A stretch of 64,000 bases of DNA, from assembly GCA_023078685.1 (NCBI GenBank), contig JALGAS010000001.1, forward strand, positions 3,906,001-3,970,000, in the 5' to 3' direction. The notes beneath the pieces were generated by a model. The model searched no databases. It worked only from the letters and a program-made list of their open reading frames with translations, and was not told the origin of the DNA. Within the stretch, counting starts at the first letter, position 1. Each line of letters begins with the position of its first letter. The position numbers were made by a program, and so were the translations under genes. This DNA is from Neopestalotiopsis rosae. Lineage: Eukaryota > Ascomycota > Sordariomycetes > Amphisphaeriales > Sporocadaceae. Below are positions 58,768 through 64,000 of this stretch, piece by piece.

Positions 58768-61700
58768 TTATGAGAAATATCGGAGGATCGTCTGTTGTGC
58801 TTCAGGCGAGAATTGCTGCAGTAGCGATTGGGCATTAACACCCGATGATTGCATCAAGGCCTTGGTGCCTTGAACCACTTTTTGTGCGACCTCGCCCGTG
58901 CCCAGCATGTCAGCTTCGAGTGCTTGAGCAACGTAGACAAAGACCTTGTCTGCTTGACCAACCACAGCCGGATGTTGCCTGCAAACCCGTACGTTAGATA
59001 TGTTTATTGAAGATGATTCTTGGAGGGGGGATCATGGATGACTACTTACTGTTCAATGAGAGTTGCAAGGTACCCATACGCAAAGGGAGCCGCTTCCTCA
59101 TCATTAGTGACAGGCAGGGTGTTGACCCATTGAGCAATCACGTTTTGTGGGTCCTGAACACTTGCGTTGTTGAAGTGTAAAATCTTAGCAATAGCCGCAC
59201 AGGCATTCTCCGTGGCATATACGGCGTCATCACCCCGTGCATCGGGCACTTGCGTGACCTGGAACAGGTAGGGAATGGAGCCGTTGAGGAATTGCGACCA
59301 TGGAGCACCGCCGCGGTGAGCTGCCACACCGATACCATATGCTGCAGCCTGGCGGATCGCTGCCGATTGGTCCTTGCAGCCATCAATCAGAGGCTTTTGG
59401 ATGTAGTTGACATAGTGGATACTCTCCGGCCCACAGTACTCGAGGACGTCGTCCATGATGCACAAGCCCCATTGGCGCTGCGTCGGGTCCGATGAGCTCA
59501 AGAAACTCTCATACGTGCCCACAAGCCTTTCCCAGGATCGAAGAAATGCGGCTCCGTGATTCTTGAAAATGGCATGGAACGCCTTGTTCATATCCGAGAG
59601 CAGGGTCTGATCATCCTCAATGGCCAACAGCAACTCCTCAGCTTCGTCTTCCGCATCTTCTGCAGTTGTGCCTTCCCTATCTTGCTCTCGCTGAGCCACA
59701 CGGTCCTTGTAATCCTCGATAGCGGACAGCACACCGTCAATGAACTTGTCCATGTGTTGCTGGGACATGCAATCTTTGCCGACGACCTCAACAGACTCAT
59801 AGAAGCATTGATACATCTCGGCCAGGGCGTCAATGGCTGGCTCTGCCGTCAACACCTCCAGCAGCTTGTCAACAGTGCCTAGCCAAAGCTCACGCAGCTC
59901 ATTCGACGTCGGACCGAAAGCCTTCTTGTAGGAGCTCAGCAACTGGGGGACCAATTTGGCTGAGATGAATCGGACCGGGTCGTGGAAGAAGAAGGCCAGA
60001 CCGGGCAGGGCAATCCTCTCCATGGTGTCCTTGACGTACGGAGCGAAAGCTTGCTCCAATGTCTGTGCATAGACAACAAGCAGCTCAATAGCCATATGCT
60101 TGTCGTCCATGGTGCTTGTCTTGATGCCAATCATCTTGCCCTTGAGAGGCACGAGCTCCCAACCATCTTCTTGCTGGATTTGCTCCACTTGTTCGTCATC
60201 GTCGAGCAATTGGATATCGGCCTTGGCACTGGCGAGCTCCACCAAAGGTGGCATGACGTTGGGCAAGAAAGGCAGGAAGTCGGCACCCATGACTCGGCAC
60301 ATGCGACCCCAGCAGTGCATGAGGTACTGGCTTTGCGGGTCATCGGGATCAGTGATACTGGCCTGGATTGAGGCCAGAAGCTGCACGAGATTCATAGCAT
60401 CATTACCGAGCCTGTCCTTACCAACGGCCAGTGCAATGAGAGTGGCGCACTCCATGGCCTTGGCGCGGAGCAGACGAAACTCCTTGTCGTTTTCCCTCTG
60501 TAGAACACCCATCAACAGAGGCATAAGGGTGTCATAGTACTTGGAGAACGCGGCCTCGGCGGCATCTGCAATCGTAGCAATAGTAGATAGAGCTTGCTCT
60601 TGCACAAAGAGTTTATCGTTTTGCAGGAGCTGGAAAAGGTAAGAAAGCAATTCATCCAAGTATGGCACAAGGATGTTCTTCTCGGCCTCCTCGCAGAAGT
60701 TGACCAGCGCAGCAGCAGCATGCGCCTTGACACGGGGCTCTGGCGAAGTAAGGACGGGGATGATGGCCTTGAGGACAGTGTCATAATGCTCCTTTTGCAT
60801 GGTTGGGGCAAAATCGGTGCTCATTTGGCCAAGTGCCTGGCAGCCCGCCCACCGAACTCGGGGGTGTGCGTCCTTGAGGGCTGGAACAACAAGGTTGAGG
60901 ACCTGGCTGAGCTCATTCACCATGAGATCACGGCAGCCCTCGGAAATGGCAGAGATGGCCATGAGGGCGGCGTGACGATCCTTCCAAGCCATCGAGGTCA
61001 TCATCCTAGGAAGCCAATTGAAGGTGGGTGCCAAAATGGTTTCGCCACCGAGTTTATTGGCTAATCGATCCATACACTGTTCTCCAGCGACATGATTGAA
61101 GTCGCTTTCTTCCGAGTCGGGCTGTTGTAGATTTTGTTAGCACAATCTCTGGGGTAATCCATGGCCCACCAAACCGTCGAGATTAACAGGGAGATGGGAA
61201 GGGCAGGATCTCTTACATCTTCCGATGCTAGCCATTCGGCAGCGTCGTCATCATCCTCGCCAAGATCTGTCATGAGGCTCAGGCACTGTGTGATCATGTC
61301 GTTGGTGTAAGAGGGATCTTTGCGGCACATCGAGGGCGCATAGTCGGCGAAAGTCGCCATGAGTTCGAGAGCATTCTGGCGACAAATGTCCGACAAGTCT
61401 TTATCTTGTATCACACCGACACTAAACATGACAAGATTGTGGAAAAGTGGCTTGAACATCTTGGGGCATGTTTCGGCCAAGTCAATCAGGGCAATAAGTG
61501 CCTTACTGAGATCATCCGAATCGTGTGTGTCTTTGATAGGAGGAAGAATGTTGAGTACGTCTGGAAGCAGACCAAAGTATTTTGGCTGGGCTTTCTTGGT
61601 GAGGTTACGAAAGAAGGAAGCAAAGGCCTCCATTGCAGCAAGCCGCACCTAAAGAGAGGGAAAACACACAAGTGTAAGTCACAACACTACACGCATGGGA

Positions 61701-62494
61701 GGAAGGGATAAGGGTAGGGGTAGCTTACACCGACAGCTTCATCCTTGAAGCCTCTGCTAAATGCCTCCAGAACAGCGCCCTCATGCTGTTTTTCTATAAT
61801 GCCTGGTGTGGTTGTAAAGACGCGGTAAGCTGTCTCGCGCTTGCCCGCGTCGGGGGCAACGCTGAGGTTGAAGAGCACGCCGAGGATCTCGGGCCATGAA
61901 TCGTCTAGTAGGAGAGGAAGATGGTCAGCGATAGGTGATTCCAGGCAAATGGATCAGACAGGAGAGACCGAAGGGGGTTAGATGGAACTGACTGTTCTCT
62001 GAATATTGTCTGGCAATGTCGGCAACAGCGTCGCTAATCTTGTTGCGCACAGTGCGGTCTGTCTCATTGGCCAAGGACTCGAGAAGTTTCTGGCGCACAG
62101 CGCTGGCCTGATCGGGGTTCAAGGAGATGAAGATCTCGACCGTATCACCTTTGTCATTCTTGCGGCTCTTGGAGGATATCCGGCGAAAGATGACGGCGGC
62201 GAAGGAACGCAGCTGTCATGTTGTCAGTCAGTCAAGGCGTGGTAAACAGAACGGCACACATGGCAGTGCCTGGACAAGGCGAGCGAGGGCGAGGAGTCGA
62301 GGTATACACACCGAAGCATCTGGTGAAGCGGCGAGCTGCTCAGCCAGGCCCATCAACAACTGCTCAGGGCGGGTGGCAGTCCAGTTGTTGGCGAGATGAT
62401 CTTCAGCCTGAGAGCGGATATTGTTATCGGGCGACTGCAATGCCTGCAGGAGCTGGTTGAGCTCGGCATGAACGGCGGGCGGCAGCAGCGACAT
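58768..62494 (-). CDS. PSE1: Importin beta, Kap121/Pse1 (IPO5) type
   Basis: Six minus-strand exons (62494-62312, 62212-61993, 61904-61729, 61648-61217, 61121-59050, 58978-58768) encode 1097 residues, the usual length. It is built of HEAT repeats throughout. Typical points are the N-terminal VHAELNQLLQALQSPDNNIR, the cargo/Ran region RWAGCQALGQMSTDFAPTMQ, and the acidic stretches EDDDDAAEWLASEDPDSEES and EDAEDEAEELLLAIEDD. Kap121 imports ribosomal proteins, histones and transcription factors such as Pho4 through Ran-GTP dependent release. The start MSLLPPAVHAELNQL is the first ATG of the frame. It is encoded on the same strand as wc-1, about 1.7 kb apart. Confidence 0.96.
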
Positions 62495-64000
62495 GTTGGC
62501 GGCGACGAAGTGCACAGTCGCGATCGATGTCGTGCCAAGCCTGAGCCTCTGATCGGCCGAAGAAGAGATTTGTTTCGTTGAGAAGGGGGTCGGTTTGTGT
62601 TGTTCGTCTATTGAGGATTGTGATGTAGGGCACCGCTGTACCTTATTCTAGCGGGCGCTCAAAGCCAAGGTCAGGTAGAGAGAGCAGTGGGGTGAGTGGT
62701 TGACAGGTGGTGAGGGGTGGGGGGACCCAGAGAAAAAAAAAATAATCACCCAGTCAGCCAATTCAAACGGGGGAGTTTCGCGAGCTTCTGGGTTCCGTAG
62801 GTGGTAGGTAATTAGATGAGGGGAGGAAAGTTTTTGCGTCGCGTCAACAACAGATTACGGACGAAAATGGAGTCTACTCAGATTCGAAAAAAAATGAGAA
62901 AGGCGTCGCGGCAAAACAGACAGAGGGCCTGTGCTGGAAGAATTCGCGGATGGAAAGAGAGAGAGGCGCGTTCCAAAGCGAGACAAACCGAACGTACCCA
63001 AGGCACGAACAAGAGTCGAGGGGAAAAAAAAAAACAAAAAAAAAACCGGTGGAGGGGAATTAATTGTTTATACCGCGTGGCAGCGCCGCGTCTTTACTAC
63101 CAATCAGTTATCTACGTACCAGCTGCCTGCCTCCATGTACGAGCCAACCCAAACACGTCCCATACATTAGTTGTATGTCTGGCTGTACATATTTGTATGC
63201 AAAATGCTCAAAGTGGTCTGGTTGCCTGGTTGTCTGGTTTGCTTGCCTTGGACGTGTCCACTCATTGCATCCAAGAATACCTACTTCACAAGATGCTTGC
63301 CATGCCTTGTCATTTTATGTCCTTTACAGATTGTAGAGATGCCATTTTAATCTGAGAAAAGTTCGATGCACCAATGCCTCCAAATTATAATTTCTCTCTC
63401 CTTGTTCTTCTCTGTCTGTTTGCCACTGAAGGGGGGATTAGATTTTCGTGCATTGGGTTCTTCTTATTGGATGTAAAGTTGCATGCGAAGCGTAGACCTC
63501 CACACAATACTTGCAATTCGACGCCATAAGCCCAATATACCGCGCAAGTGCTTTCTGACTGCGACCGACTATGATTGGGAAATGTATAAAATACCACGAA
63601 GTTGCAATTGTCGACTGCTGTCCGATGGTCAAATCTCTGCGCCTATAGGAAGGAGGGCAAAGTCATATATCAAGGTTGAGATTGGACTTGGAACATATTG
63701 CACTCGGTTTCATGGACACACGAGCTATGATCGCGGAGGTAGGGGTAAATACGTGGAATACACGAGTATGCTGGATATAACTTAGTCAATGAGGCCATTA
63801 GTAATCCTACGATTGCAGCAGAATCCCGCTCCCCTTCGTTGATTTGGCATTTGTTTGGGGCATAAAGGGAATTCGCAAGACGTACAATGTATACTACAAT
63901 TTGATACCTAACACGCGTGCTGCCTATCTATCTACTTACCCCTCCATAGATAGCAACTTGTGGCTGGTGCCCCTCCATCCAACAAACCAGACTGACCTGC
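62495..64000. other. Region upstream of KAP121 to the window end
   Basis: It carries the KAP121 promoter, with a purine-rich stretch (62810-63060) containing A runs. No gene or RNA is supported up to base 64000; a gene may begin beyond the edge. Confidence 0.55.

Overview
This window is nuclear DNA of a filamentous ascomycete, most likely a member of the Sordariomycetes and probably Hypocreales. The evidence is short GT-AG introns of about 50-90 bases (with a 169-base outlier), spliced single-copy eukaryotic genes, a DASH-complex Dam1, a White Collar-1 photoreceptor, a UsgS-type membrane protein and an intron-bearing nuclear tRNA. The order is inferred from general resemblance of the proteins, not from a search. 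There is no sign of operons, prophage, CRISPR or bacterial mobile elements.

Layout from left to right. A 5'-truncated SAGA deubiquitinase (Ubp8 type) enters at base 1 and stops at 949. A 4.8-kb region without a confident gene follows, holding at most a possible minus-strand relic. Then come a Ytp1-like membrane protein (5800-7951, +), an AT-rich island carrying a split tRNA-Ser(UGA) (9080-9180), the 40-kDa complex I subunit NDUFA9 (-) divergent from proteasome lid subunit Rpn9 (+), GPI transamidase subunit Gaa1 (-), rhomboid Rbd2 (-), mitochondrial aconitase (-) divergent from Bud20 (+), Dam1 (-) divergent from a CRAL-TRIO protein (+), Hnt1 HIT hydrolase (-), a gelsolin-repeat protein (-) divergent from deubiquitinase Otu1 (+), formamidase (-), UsgS (-) divergent from Inp1 (+), a glutamine-rich orphan (+) behind a 4.5-kb repeat-bearing gap, White Collar-1 (-) and importin Kap121/Pse1 (-).

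Most genes are housekeeping and act in separate pathways: respiration and the TCA cycle (NDUFA9, aconitase), ubiquitin and proteasome (Ubp8, Otu1, Rpn9), secretory-pathway membrane biology (Gaa1, Rbd2, Ytp1-like), chromosome segregation (Dam1), ribosome export (Bud20), nuclear import (Kap121), peroxisome inheritance (Inp1) and light sensing (WC-1). I see no functional cluster. The exon structures were assembled by hand. For every complete spliced gene the exon lengths sum to an intact reading frame.

I did not find a convincing previously undescribed system. The best leads are the glutamine-rich orphan with its long upstream region, the coding-like fragments at 1128-1850, the AT-rich tRNA island, a 37-base G tract in a formamidase intron, and the presequence-like N-terminus of the CRAL-TRIO protein.
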